Positions 43,304-51,759 are shown, numbered from the stretch's first letter. The stretch: 64,000 bases of DNA from an uncultured Lactobacillus sp. (GCA_937916845.1 CALFSK010000063.1:1-64000); one strand, 5' to 3'. Translations and numbers: made by a program. Notes: generated from the sequence alone by a model not told the origin.

Positions 43304-44670
43304 GATTGCGCCTCAGAAACCCCAATCCGCTTCGTAATCAATTTGACGATGAACATGCAAATGATTGCGACAATCGCCGCAACAAACACACCCAAACTAT
43401 TATTGCGGAAAATACCGCGAGCGAACGGACCGCTCCAAACCGCATTATTAGTGAATAGGAATCCGGTTAACGTTGCGATTCCCCACGAAACAATGCCACC
43501 CCAGTTATAGTGCACCCGGGAGTTCGGTGTCATTAACGCCACGTCGTACCCGTTCATTCTAAACATCGCACTATCGCATAGGAAGATTGCGACCCAACTG
43601 GCTAGACAGATACCGAGGAAACTAAGGAAAATTTCAAAACTCCCCAAAAAGTTACCCGAGATAAACAGGACGTATACCGGAATCAAAATCACGATTGCAC
43701 CATGCAACGCTAACGAAACTGGCTGTGAAATTCGAATGCCAATCGTCGCCAAGTTAATTCGTGCTGAACGCAGCGAAACGATACATTGTGGAATCAACCC
43801 ACCAGCCGCTACTAAGAAGTAGATGACGCCAAACCAGCTTGGTAAAGCTGAATACATCATACCAAACGGATCACTAGCCGTTGCCAGACCCGGTTTAATC
43901 GTACTCAACAAGACACCGCCCGCCATCAATAAGAATAATGGAATCGCGCCACCCAGTGTTGTACTCCAAAAAGTATGACTTGGTCGGGTTCCTGGCCGGA
44001 CGTAAGCTCCCCAGTCAGCCGCAGCCATTGACCAAGAAATTCCTGAACCAGCGGCAACGATACTAATTGCGGGTAAAACACCAGTCAACCAGCTCCCGCT
44101 TGGTCGACTTAAAGCCACTTGCCAGTTGGCCTTCATCAAAAAGAAGATCAAAATAACAACGGTTAAGGCCCCAAAAACATAACTGATCCAAGTTTGAATC
44201 TTGCCTAACGTTGCTTCTGTTAAAAGTCCTGAGAATAGGACCAATCCTCCAAAAACAGCTAAGGCAATGGCTTTAGTAAGCCCATTTTTAGGAACGTTAA
44301 TCACGTCATACATTGCAATCAGTAACATGGTCCCGGTAATGACGTTAACCGCCAACCAGCCGACCATGTTAAACCACGCGATGGCGTTAGGAATCTTGTT
44401 CCCATACGTTCCGTACGCCGCCCGACTCAGCTTAAACGTTGTCACGCCTTCGCGTTGACCAATCATGGCGACCCAACCGGGTACTAAAAATGACAATCCC
44501 CCAATTAATGATGCAAAAATTGCTTGTCCAAATGACAGGTGGTAAGCCACGATCATGGCACCGAAAACAAACCCCATAATTCCCACGTTAGCGGCAAACC
44601 AGTTATAAAATAATTTATTCGGCGTTAAGGTTTTATCCTTATCTAGAACTTTAACATTTTCATTATCCAT
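43300..44670 (-). CDS. NCS1-family nucleobase/nucleoside permease
   Basis: A 456-residue permease with 12 helices of the nucleobase:cation symporter-1 family (CodB/PucI-like). Characteristic stretches are FYNWFAANVGIMGFVFGAM, SLIGGLSFLVPGWVAMIGQREGVTTF, SRAAYGTYGNKIPNAIAWFNMVGW and GSGISWSMAAADWGAYVRPGT. It imports a purine, pyrimidine or related ring compound; the exact substrate is unknown. It lies between an ADP-ribosylglycohydrolase-like gene and a PfkB kinase, with overlapping or short junctions. Confidence 0.9.
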   Translation of the reverse strand: MDNENVKVLDKDKTLTPNKLFYNWFAANVGIMGFVFGAMIVAYHLSFGQAIFASLIGGLSFLVPGWVAMIGQREGVTTFKLSRAAYGTYGNKIPNAIAWFNMVGWLAVNVITGTMLLIAMYDVINVPKNGLTKAIALAVFGGLVLFSGLLTEATLGKIQTWISYVFGALTVVILIFFLMKANWQVALSRPSGSWLTGVLPAISIVAAGSGISWSMAAADWGAYVRPGTRPSHTFWSTTLGGAIPLFLLMAGGVLLSTIKPGLATASDPFGMMYSALPSWFGVIYFLVAAGGLIPQCIVSLRSARINLATIGIRISQPVSLALHGAIVILIPVYVLFISGNFLGSFEIFLSFLGICLASWVAIFLCDSAMFRMNGYDVALMTPNSRVHYNWGGIVSWGIATLTGFLFTNNAVWSGPFARGIFRNNSLGVFVAAIVAIICMFIVKLITKRIGVSEAQS

Positions 44671-44689
44671 TCAATTTCTCCCCCAAAAG

Positions 44690-45700
44690 CTAAGTCATTG
44701 TTACGTTGATAATTTGATCTGCGTAACGCTGCAAGTCATGTTGCGGATTACGCTGATCAATAATTTGACACCACGCCGGATCAATCGCGGCCACCCCAGT
44801 TTTAGCGCCACAGATTGCTGTCGCCATCGCGCCAATCGTGTCCGTATCGCCACCAAGGTTGGCACACATCACCGCACACTTGTGAACGTCCCGCGTGTAA
44901 TAGGCAATCGCTACGGCCGCTGGCACGCTCTCTGACAACATAGTCCCAGTACCGAGCAAGTCATAAACTGCCCGACTAAACCGGGGTGCGTCAAATCGGT
45001 ATTCCTCAGCAAGCTTTAACCCTAACTCAACGCGGGACCGCAGTTTTGCCGCCCACGTCGGTGCTCCCAGCTGATAACCCTGATCGCAGGCCCGCAACGC
45101 GTACGTCATGATGGCATCCCAATCATCGTCCGCCATCGCCGCCGTCACCGCACCGGCAATCAAGCTAGCGCTCCCCAGCGCAACGTCACTTGAATGCGTG
45201 ATTTTTGTCACGGTGGCCACCATGGTGACTAAGTCATCCAGTTGGTCCGGCTCAAATAACGTTCCTAACGGTGCAATCCGCATCCCCGCACCGTTTGTCA
45301 GGGCTTGGGCCGTAATCTCCTGAACTGGTTGCCCCGCTTTGATTGCCAGCAAGGCCGCTTTACTGCTCGGTCCCAATATATTTTCTTCCCAAGCATTCGC
45401 CGCATCGGCCCAAGCTAAGATATGCTGCACTAAGTTGACGGGTTGCGGTTGCCATTGCGTTTCAATTAATGAATCTAGAATCGCCAAGGCTTGACCAGTA
45501 TCATCGGTATATTCCCCGGCCCGATAATTCTTCGCCACCGCGTTACTTGCGGGCCCGTCCACAAAGGTCGTGATTCCCTGTGGAAACACCCGTTGAATCG
45601 TAGCGATTGGCCAGAGTTCGGTGGGCATCCCCAGCGCATCCCCAATTGCTTGCCCGTACAATGTGCCTAGTACCCGGTCACGTGTCCGCCGTTTCACCAT
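44690..45700 (-). CDS. ADP-ribosylglycohydrolase-family protein
   Basis: A 336-residue protein starting at ATG 45700 behind GGAGGG. Conserved features are GTLYGQAIGDALGMPTE (about 12), GEYTDDTGQALAILDSL (about 60, metal-binding TDD) and NLGGDTDTIGAMATAICGAKTG (about 285, second Asp cluster). This dinuclear-Mg fold cleaves N-glycosidic bonds to ADP-ribose or ribose. Leading an operon with an NCS1 permease and a PfkB kinase, it more likely acts on an imported nucleoside-like compound than on ADP-ribosylated protein. Confidence 0.88.
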   Translation of the reverse strand: MVKRRTRDRVLGTLYGQAIGDALGMPTELWPIATIQRVFPQGITTFVDGPASNAVAKNYRAGEYTDDTGQALAILDSLIETQWQPQPVNLVQHILAWADAANAWEENILGPSSKAALLAIKAGQPVQEITAQALTNGAGMRIAPLGTLFEPDQLDDLVTMVATVTKITHSSDVALGSASLIAGAVTAAMADDDWDAIMTYALRACDQGYQLGAPTWAAKLRSRVELGLKLAEEYRFDAPRFSRAVYDLLGTGTMLSESVPAAVAIAYYTRDVHKCAVMCANLGGDTDTIGAMATAICGAKTGVAAIDPAWCQIIDQRNPQHDLQRYADQIINVTMT

Positions 45701-45840
45701 TTGCTTTTCCCTCCTAACCTAAATAATGATTGTCACTCGGTTAAATGTTGATTGAATACACTAAAATCAGCATACCAACCGCGTGTTGTGAACCTGTAAA
45801 AATCATGCAAAGTTTATGTATTTTTATTAACAGGTCAAAA

Positions 45841-45882
45841 AAAGCGCATCTGTCTGTGGATAACTCCAGACAAATGCGTTTT
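45841..45882 (-). terminator. Terminator of the thioesterase gene with DnaA box in its loop
   Basis: GCGCATCTGTCTG pairs with CAGACAAATGCG (one bulge, one wobble), followed by a T run on the minus strand. TGTGGATAA occupies 45855-45863. Confidence 0.75.
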
Positions 45883-45889
45883 ATTTTAC

Positions 45890-46390
45890 TTACCATGGCA
45901 CGTCGACACTAATATGTGAATTAAAATGCTCTTGCTGCTTTAAGCGCGTCAGGCGTTCTGCTTGACGTTGTTCATAACCTTCCATCACAAAGGCGTACTC
46001 CGGTTTGTCCGCAACCAACGTCGGCAGTTCAATGCCCGGCTGTGTCACGACAAAGGTTGAAAAACAGGTCAATCCGAGAAACCGTTCCCCAGTTTTCAAA
46101 TGTTCCCCAATGATTTTCGTAAAGACTTCGATTGAGCGGTGACCGACACCCGAAACGTACGACTCCGCACACATCGAATCTTGGACCCGGAACGGCATCA
46201 AGAAATTGACTTGATCGACCGACGCCGTTACGGTTTCGATTCGTGCCAGTCGTGACGCCGCAATTGACGAGTTATCGTCAACGGTAGCTAAAATTTTACC
46301 GCCAAATACGGTATCGTGTTCATTCAAATCCGCTGAAAAAACCCGGTGATTACTGATTGATAAAGTTTGCGATCCTTTGATTGTGTCCAT
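45890..46390 (-). CDS. Acyl-CoA thioesterase, hotdog fold (YkhA-like)
   Basis: About 166 residues. HRVFSADLNEHDTVFGGKILATVDDNSSIAASRLA is the hotdog-fold signature with the active-site N-x-x-D/E-HDTVFGG region. VDQVNFLMPFRVQDSMCAESYVSGVGHRSIEVFTKI follows. It hydrolyses acyl-CoAs in the cytosol. Two adjacent ATG codons exist; the second (46390) has better spacing to GGGGG. It is monocistronic. Confidence 0.88.
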   Translation of the reverse strand: MDTIKGSQTLSISNHRVFSADLNEHDTVFGGKILATVDDNSSIAASRLARIETVTASVDQVNFLMPFRVQDSMCAESYVSGVGHRSIEVFTKIIGEHLKTGERFLGLTCFSTFVVTQPGIELPTLVADKPEYAFVMEGYEQRQAERLTRLKQQEHFNSHISVDVPW

Positions 46391-46500
46391 CATGCACCCC
46401 CGCAGATACTTATGTTCAAATATGGTTAATTCTATTTTAGAGGAAGACCGGTCCTGAATAAAGCAGATTATGGAAAATCAAGTGACGTTAATCATCAATT

Positions 46501-46518
46501 TTATCCACAAGTGGATAA
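46501..46518. other. Palindrome carrying a perfect DnaA box
   Basis: TTATCCAC-AA-GTGGATAA is self-complementary over 8-bp arms and includes TTATCCACA. It is intergenic between the divergent thioesterase and nuclease genes. Confidence 0.4.
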
Positions 46519-46662
46519 GTTTGCCACAAGCTGGTGATTTACTCGTTAGAATTACCAGCTAGCTATGGTTATATTTTTAAACTTAATATAAAATAATTAA
46601 TAGTTCGACTTACTTGGGGAAGCAGGTCGGATTCAAAATTACTTTTGAGGAGTGAGTTTAAT

Positions 46663-47634
46663 ATGAAGAAACACGCCGCCACTTGGACCAAGTGGTTCTT
46701 AATGCTCGTGTTGCTACTCGGTAGTGTTACCGCAACCACTGCGGTAACACCCGCTACGGTCGCCCATGCAACGACCGTTTACGTAACCCGGACGGGGAAA
46801 CATTATTTTTATAACAAGCACGACCGCGGGTTGAACCGTGCCAAGGCAGTCTACGCCGTATCCCTGACGACCGCCAAGCACCGCGGACTAACGTTGTCTG
46901 GAACTGAAAAGGCACCGGCTAAACGGAAGGTCGTTAAGAAAAAGACCGTCAAAAAAGTCGCTAAGAAGAAAAAAGTGACTAAAAAGAAAGCCGTTAAGAA
47001 AACAACTAAGAAAAAGGTTGCTAAAAAGAAACCAGCAAAGAAGAAAAAAGCCGTTAAAAAGACGACTAAAAAAGCCACAACCAAGTACCGCGTAAAAGTT
47101 CTCAACAAGAACCGGCCAGGCTTCAGCAAGGCCACCCTTTCCATTAAAAAGGGCCCGTGGCAAAAGTACGGCCAATTAGATGTTTATAACCGGGCAACGG
47201 CCGCTAACGCGTTACTTAACAAAAAGTTGATGCCTACAGCCAAAAGAGAAGCTTTATATATCAACCCAACTGGTTGGCATAATAAGCGGATCAAGTCTGG
47301 CTGGTTATATAACCGGAGTCACCTCATCGGCTACCAATTAACTGGTCAAAACAATAACATGAAGAACTTGATTACGGGAACGCGCCAATTAAACGATCCT
47401 GGTATGTCGAAGTATGAAAACAAAGTGGCCGCCTATTTAAAAGCGAGCCCTAAGCATTACGTTCGTTACCGGGTCACCCCCGTCTTTAAAAGCCATGAAT
47501 TGCTTGCCCGCGGGGTTAAGATGCAGGCCCAATCGATTGGTTCCAAGAAGATCAAATTTAACCTTTACCTGCCGAACACCCAACCCGGCATGAAATTAAA
47601 CTATGCCAATGGTTTGAGCAAGGTTGCAAAGTAA
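46663..47634 (+). CDS. Secreted DNA/RNA non-specific endonuclease with Lys-rich linker
   Basis: A 323-residue protein starting at ATG 46663, ten bases after AGGAG. It has a signal peptide (about 1-36, ending AHAT), a short domain with YVTRTGKHYFYNKHDRGLNRAK, a strongly basic tract (about 95-145, KKK/VKK/TKK), and then an EndA/NucA-like nuclease. The nuclease has YNRSHLIGYQLTGQNNNMKNLITGTRQLN (catalytic His in RSHLIGY) and YENKVAAYLK. It is expected to degrade extracellular DNA; the Lys tract probably helps hold nucleic acid. It is followed by a bidirectional terminator. Confidence 0.85.
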   Translation: MKKHAATWTKWFLMLVLLLGSVTATTAVTPATVAHATTVYVTRTGKHYFYNKHDRGLNRAKAVYAVSLTTAKHRGLTLSGTEKAPAKRKVVKKKTVKKVAKKKKVTKKKAVKKTTKKKVAKKKPAKKKKAVKKTTKKATTKYRVKVLNKNRPGFSKATLSIKKGPWQKYGQLDVYNRATAANALLNKKLMPTAKREALYINPTGWHNKRIKSGWLYNRSHLIGYQLTGQNNNMKNLITGTRQLNDPGMSKYENKVAAYLKASPKHYVRYRVTPVFKSHELLARGVKMQAQSIGSKKIKFNLYLPNTQPGMKLNYANGLSKVAK

Positions 47635-47664
47635 AACCAATTTAATCAAAACTGGAACATACTA

Positions 47665-47711
47665 AAAGATAGCGATTCAGAAATCCAAATAATTTCTGAA
47701 TCGCTATCTTT
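47665..47711. terminator. TTCAGAAAT-core terminator, bidirectional
   Basis: A 20-bp stem (AAAGATAGCGATTCAGAAAT with its complement) serves the plus-strand nuclease gene and the minus-strand C39-like gene. Repeat copy C lies on the side of the latter. Confidence 0.88.
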
Positions 47712-47736
47712 TTAGCTTGAACTTTCTAACTGAAAC

Positions 47737-47850
47737 GTGCACCAAAAGGCAATTTGCTCCGCTTAACCCGGAACCGGCGACTATTCCAAGCCCAGGAATA
47801 ATCGCCGGTTCCACGTTAATGCTCACAAATTATTCGCCTTTTGTCACACT
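47737..47850 (-). repeat. 3'-UTR hairpin repeat, full copy C (minus-sense)
   Basis: It lies between the stop of the C39-like gene (47855) and its terminator. The inner arms are 47770-47787 and 47795-47812 with loop TGGGCTT. Relative to copy A the stem changed A-T to G-C twice (AAACCAGC to GAACCGGC with matching changes opposite), preserving pairing on the minus-strand RNA. Confidence 0.8.
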
Positions 47851-47854
47851 CTGA

Positions 47855-49516
47855 TCAATAACTCAGTGCACGGTAGCCATCACGCTTCCAATGCGACTTG
47901 AAGCTTGAAATGGTCATACTCGTTTTACGATTTGTCCACGGGTCGTTATAGTAGATCCGCGTTGGGCTGTAGCCCGTCATCGTCAAGGCATGAGTGTTAA
48001 ATCCATCAACACCGGTGACCCATAACGTCACGGGGTGCTTCTTATTGATCTGTTTCTTTAACCGCGAAACGGAAACACCGGTCAAATTAACAGCCGAGTG
48101 GGCGTGTCGCTTCACCAGTTTCATCAAGCCGGCTGGGTAAATGGTCCAGCCATAACTCGTGTACGGATTGCCGACAAATCCCTTATTCGGATTACTACTC
48201 CGTGGCATCTCAAGCGCTAAACTGTTCTTAGTCACTTTGCAGCCCTTATACTGTAGCATCATGGTAACCGCCGTGATTTCACACCCAGTTGGTAATTCTG
48301 GACGTTGGGCGATCAACGGCACGTTTAACTTCTTTGCCGCATACTTCCAATGGGCTTTGTGATACCGGGACTTAGTTGCGTTAACCGTGAAAGTTTTCGT
48401 CGTCAAACTGCGAGTCGCATTAACGGTGAAGTTCCCCTTCGAATTGGCCTTGGCCGTTCCCACAACCTTATTCGATGCCACTAATTGAACGGTTGCACCA
48501 GCCACCGCGTGCCCGGTGACTTTTTTACCGTGCACCGCGATATGCGTTAGCTTTTGTGGTGCCGTGTACTTCCAAGTAACCTTCTTATAGCGAGATTTAG
48601 TTGCGCTCAGATTAAACGGCTTGGTGCTGACCGTCTTAGTCGTATGAACGGCAAACGTCCCCTTCTTATTGACGACTGCTCGTCCTAATAATTGCTTTTT
48701 CAAATTGGTGACTTTCACCGTAGCACCAGCCGTAGTGTGCCCCGTTATTTTATGCTTCGTCACTTTGACTTTGCTAACCTTGAGGGGCGCCGTATACTTC
48801 CAGCTAGCGGCATGATACCCTGACTTCGTTATTTTAAGTGTAAATGGTGTGGTATTAACCTTTTTGGTGGCATGGAGCGTAAACTGGCCATTTGAACTAG
48901 CCAGCGCCGTGCCGACCGTTTTCTTTTTCTGGTTAACAAGTTTTATCTTAGCGCCAGCCAACGTTTGCCCACTGACAATCGTCTTAGCAACCTTCACCTT
49001 GGATACTTTCAGCTTAGCCATGTATTTCCAAGTAGCACTTTGCATGTCGGTCTTAGTGGCGCGCAAACTAAACGACGTATCAGTCAGTCCAGCTACCAGC
49101 TTAAAGTTGCCCTGCGCATCGGCCTTGGCGGTTCCTAAAACGGCTTGATCTAAGCCCACTGCTTGCACCGTTGTCCCGGCAGCAGTGTGTCCAGTAACCG
49201 CCGTCTTCGTCACTTTGACATCCGTCAGCGTTAAAGTTTCCTGCGTTTTTTTAGCGGTTGTGGTTGCCGTTTGATTGGTTTTGACAGTCGGCGCATCAAG
49301 CCGTTTAGCCGGATGACTCGCACTAGTACTGGTTGTCCGACTGGAACTCTGTTGACTAGTCTGCGTCGAGCTCGTCGCTGTCGTACTGGTGGCAACCGCG
49401 CTAGATTGACTAGCCGCACTCGGTTGGTTTGTTTCAGCCGCCCGCCCCGTCACCGGCGCTAAGATCACACCTAACGCCAGCGTAGTCGTTAATAGTAACC
49501 TTTTATTAAGGCCCAT
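47855..49516 (-). CDS. Secreted C39-like cysteine peptidase with Ig-like repeats
   Basis: A 553-residue protein starting at ATG 49516 after GGAGG. It has a signal peptide (about 1-30), a Ser/Thr-rich stretch, and four homologous Ig-like repeats of about 75 residues (each with V-TGHTxAGAxV and ending WKYTAPLKVSKVKV-like). The C-terminal peptidase_C39_2 domain follows. The catalytic Cys is in LPTGCEITAVTMML (about 415), the His in NTHALTMTGY, and the Asp in YYNDPW. It is probably an extracellular protease or wall-associated hydrolase with a repeat stalk. No sortase motif is visible. Confidence 0.82.
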   Translation of the reverse strand: MGLNKRLLLTTTLALGVILAPVTGRAAETNQPSAASQSSAVATSTTATSSTQTSQQSSSRTTSTSASHPAKRLDAPTVKTNQTATTTAKKTQETLTLTDVKVTKTAVTGHTAAGTTVQAVGLDQAVLGTAKADAQGNFKLVAGLTDTSFSLRATKTDMQSATWKYMAKLKVSKVKVAKTIVSGQTLAGAKIKLVNQKKKTVGTALASSNGQFTLHATKKVNTTPFTLKITKSGYHAASWKYTAPLKVSKVKVTKHKITGHTTAGATVKVTNLKKQLLGRAVVNKKGTFAVHTTKTVSTKPFNLSATKSRYKKVTWKYTAPQKLTHIAVHGKKVTGHAVAGATVQLVASNKVVGTAKANSKGNFTVNATRSLTTKTFTVNATKSRYHKAHWKYAAKKLNVPLIAQRPELPTGCEITAVTMMLQYKGCKVTKNSLALEMPRSSNPNKGFVGNPYTSYGWTIYPAGLMKLVKRHAHSAVNLTGVSVSRLKKQINKKHPVTLWVTGVDGFNTHALTMTGYSPTRIYYNDPWTNRKTSMTISSFKSHWKRDGYRALSY

Positions 49517-49656
49517 AATTTCCTCCAAAAATCCTACTCAACAAGCCCCATCCTATTAAGTAAATTTATTTTTACCTCTAATAAGTAATCTAACCGTTTC
49601 CTGACTAGAATGTCAACAGCGGATAGAAAGCGATTTCTTTTCCCTCGTGTGAACAC

Positions 49657-49682
49657 AAAAAAAACCGTGATTACGATCACAG
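49657..49682 (-). terminator. Terminator of the ArsR-type gene
   Basis: CCGTGAT/ATCACAG hairpin followed by eight T on the minus strand. Confidence 0.75.
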
Positions 49683-49728
49683 CCTTCATCGAATTTATTT
49701 TGAACATCATCCAATAACTACCTATTAC

Positions 49729-50088
49729 TTAGTAATCATTTTCGTCTTCGATAATGTGTTCCTGCGTTTGGCGAAAAATCGTGATGATGTGTTGATCACT
49801 CAACCGGTAATGAATATTCCGACCACGCCGGGCGTTGGACACTAGGTTCAATTGTTTTAAAACGCTTAGTTGGTGTGAAATCGAGGACTGGCTCATCCCT
49901 AACGTGTCCGCAATTTCACCCACACTTAGCGGTGTCTCAGCCAGTGCCAAGATAATCTTGACCCGGGTCATATCACCGAAGGCCTTAAAAATATTCACCA
50001 TCGCACCTAAGGAATCGTCGTTCGGCAGTTCTGCTTTTAAATTAGTCAGTGCCTTTTGGTGTTCCTGCTCAAAGTTTTCTTCTGCCAT
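49729..50088 (-). CDS. ArsR/SmtB-family metal-sensing regulator
   Basis: A 119-residue winged-helix repressor; ATG 50088 follows GAGGAT. FKAFGDMTRVKIILALAETPLSVGEIADTLGMSQSSISHQLSVLKQLNLVSNARRGRNIHYRL is the ArsR HTH. The last helix has D-Q-H, ten residues, then H-I-I-E. This matches the alpha-5 zinc site of SmtB (Asp, His, His, Glu) and is one residue different from CzrA. It should release DNA when zinc or a similar metal binds. No transporter gene is next to it, so its target is elsewhere or only itself. A 9-bp inverted repeat overlaps its promoter. Confidence 0.88.
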   Translation of the reverse strand: MAEENFEQEHQKALTNLKAELPNDDSLGAMVNIFKAFGDMTRVKIILALAETPLSVGEIADTLGMSQSSISHQLSVLKQLNLVSNARRGRNIHYRLSDQHIITIFRQTQEHIIEDENDY

Positions 50089-50136
50089 ACATAATCCTCT
50101 TATTTGTTTTCGTTGAAAATCCTTATGAATCATTCC

Positions 50137-50176
50137 ATTATAAGCCACACATGAATAATCGCTCACGTATTCATGT
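50137..50176 (-). promoter_or_regulatory. ArsR-type gene promoter with inverted-repeat operator
   Basis: TATAAT (50142-50137) serves as -10 on the minus strand. ACATGAATA and TATTCATGT (50149-50157, 50168-50176) flank the -35 area. Half-sites resemble SmtB/CzrA sites (TGAA..TTCA) but are farther apart than usual. Confidence 0.55.
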
Positions 50177-50263
50177 AAACTCTTTCCGGGAGGCTTGTCA
50201 ACTGAAAGACGGCACGACACACCAGTATCGATACAAGTTACAGCAACCGCCGCTACTTCTGGA

Positions 50264-50464
50264 CTACTTGATTAAACCTGCCTTATAACCATAATCTATT
50301 AAACGTTGCGCCGTGCTAACCGTTAGCTTGTCTATGGATCTTTCGCCACTCTTTAAGCGTTGTGCAATACTAATGTCAACACCCGATCCTTTACCAATTG
50401 CATGCGCTGTCATGTCACTATTAATGACTTGCGCTACTAGTTCCTTAATGGTCGTACTTTGCAT
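50264..50464 (-). CDS. Small HTH-like protein, 66 aa
   Basis: A 66-residue protein starting at ATG 50464 after GGGGA. The helical sequence VINSDMTAHAIGKGSGVDISIAQRLKSGERSIDKLTVSTAQRLIDYGY has the layout of a minimal Cro-like HTH. The segment AIGKGSGVDISIAQRLKSG resembles the turn and recognition helix. It could be a phage or plasmid type regulator. It follows a cluster of unrecognised small genes. Confidence 0.5.
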   Translation of the reverse strand: MQSTTIKELVAQVINSDMTAHAIGKGSGVDISIAQRLKSGERSIDKLTVSTAQRLIDYGYKAGLIK

Positions 50465-50617
50465 TGAATCACATCCCCTGATAAAATAGTTTTATGTAAA
50501 AGTGAGAACCGGTTGAGGCGGTTCCCACAAGTTCGCAAGTTCAGGGCAGTATAACTTTACGTGGAGCAGTTAGCCTTTTTTGGTTAGCTGCTCTTGCTAT
50601 ATACAACCCCAAATAAA

Positions 50618-50641
50618 AAAGAGCAGCGAATTTAATCGCTA
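50618..50641 (-). terminator. Terminator of the three-gene small cluster
   Basis: AGCGA/TCGCT hairpin followed on the minus strand by TTTTTTA. Confidence 0.65.
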
Positions 50642-50670
50642 CCCACCTTTTAATTTAATCATGTTAGCCC

Positions 50671-50811
50671 CTAGTTTAATGCGAATATACCCCAAATGAA
50701 ATAAATACCAACACCGAAAATTGTAAGCCCAATCAACACGACCACAAAATAATATAAAACTACGAAAAGACTAGCAACCACGTGACAAAAGTCTATAAAT
50801 CTATCCATCAT
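50671..50811 (-). CDS. 46-aa membrane peptide
   Basis: A 46-residue reading frame with AAGGGG upstream. A short polar start (MMDRFIDFCHV) is followed by two closely spaced hydrophobic stretches (ASLFVVLYYFVVVLIGLTI and FGVGIYFIWGIFAL). It lies 18 bp after the 207-aa gene and before a terminator. The family is unknown. It is the last gene of the small cluster. Confidence 0.45.
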   Translation of the reverse strand: MMDRFIDFCHVVASLFVVLYYFVVVLIGLTIFGVGIYFIWGIFALN

Positions 50812-50829
50812 CCAACACCCCTTAAATTC

Positions 50830-51453
50830 TTATCTGTTTTCATCTCGTAGAAAGTAAACTGTTTCCCCGTTGATAACTTTGCGGCATACTATGGTTTCAT
50901 CTGTCTCCATTATTAAAGCGTCACGGTCCTCTTTAGTTTCATCATCCTCAAGCGGATCGTTTTCTAGCTCCGCGGTAAGCGTTGTGTAACTCATCTCATT
51001 TCTGATCTGCATAAAGCTTTCACCATCATTGTAAACAGCTACATACATTTGAGCCTCGAACTCATTGCCCAATTCAGGCATATAATTCACATATTTATAT
51101 GTTCTATCATCATTCGTAAAGATCATATTTAGTACACGGTTTTCATCACTTAACCAAGCCTTAGAGATCCTAGCAGCCTTACCAGTGGCGTATGTTTGCG
51201 GTAAGTTGTAGCGCCCTAGCAACGCATCGCAGTCACATGTATAGGCCTCAGCGTAGTGAACACTGTAATAGTCTGGTGTGTATCCAATCAGGCCCATAAC
51301 CTGGCTAAGGTTGTATGATAAGTCGTCGTCCTTTTCGTCTGTATCATCTGCATGGCTTTCCCCGTAGTGATCACTTAACCCAATCGAATAGACTTGCTTG
51401 GTGTTCCTTGCGATTATATAAACACTATTAGTTATGTATGATTCCCGTCCCAT
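50830..51453 (-). CDS. Acidic protein of unknown function, 207 aa
   Basis: A 207-residue protein with no signal or membrane helix. It is strongly acidic in two stretches (HADDTDEKDDDL near 35 and ENDPLEDDETKEDRD near 175) and contains YTCDCDALLGRY with two close Cys. The first residues TNSVYIIARNTKQVYSIGLSDHYGE and the last VCRKVINGETVYFLRDE look like beta strands. I do not recognise the family. Its ATG overlaps the stop of an upstream 41-aa membrane peptide by one base. The lower GC and unknown content suggest an acquired segment. Confidence 0.6.
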   Translation of the reverse strand: MGRESYITNSVYIIARNTKQVYSIGLSDHYGESHADDTDEKDDDLSYNLSQVMGLIGYTPDYYSVHYAEAYTCDCDALLGRYNLPQTYATGKAARISKAWLSDENRVLNMIFTNDDRTYKYVNYMPELGNEFEAQMYVAVYNDGESFMQIRNEMSYTTLTAELENDPLEDDETKEDRDALIMETDETIVCRKVINGETVYFLRDENR

Positions 51454-51578
51454 TAAAAAATATCAATTCCCATAAGACTAAGCAACAAGCCTAAAAAGAA
51501 AAGTGTAAACGGTATCCAGATAAAAATCCCCGGTAATAAATCCCAAAAACTAACGTCATCATAACCTGATTTTTTCAT
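51453..51578 (-). CDS. 41-aa membrane peptide, translationally coupled
   Basis: A 41-residue frame starting at ATG 51578. MKKSGYDDVSFWDLLPG leads into a hydrophobic helix (IFIWIPFTLFFLGLLLSLMG). Its TAA overlaps the ATG of the 207-aa gene (TAATGG), indicating co-translation. The family is unknown. Confidence 0.5.
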   Translation of the reverse strand: MKKSGYDDVSFWDLLPGIFIWIPFTLFFLGLLLSLMGIDIF

Positions 51579-51720
51579 TTTAAGAATCCCCATTCCTTTT
51601 TCTTATTATTTTACTATTACCGCTTTAATAGCACACGTTATTTTTAAGTGTTTGGACATATTTTCTGCTTATATATCTCATTACCTTGCTGAATTCGTAC
51701 TAAGCTCCGTTTAGGCACCA

Positions 51721-51750
51721 AAAAAGGCCCGCGTACGCACGCAGACCTCT
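51721..51750 (-). terminator. Terminator of the 51760-52383 gene
   Basis: On the minus strand AGGTCTGCG pairs with CGCGGGCCT (two G-U pairs), followed by TTTTTT. Confidence 0.8.
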
Positions 51751-51759
51751 TAAACCAGT

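Noticed and set aside
50149..50290. Plus-strand frame resembling a transposase or integrase tail near the ArsR-type gene
   Set aside because: No family motif, no start, and no inverted repeats or target duplications around it; not enough to call a mobile element.
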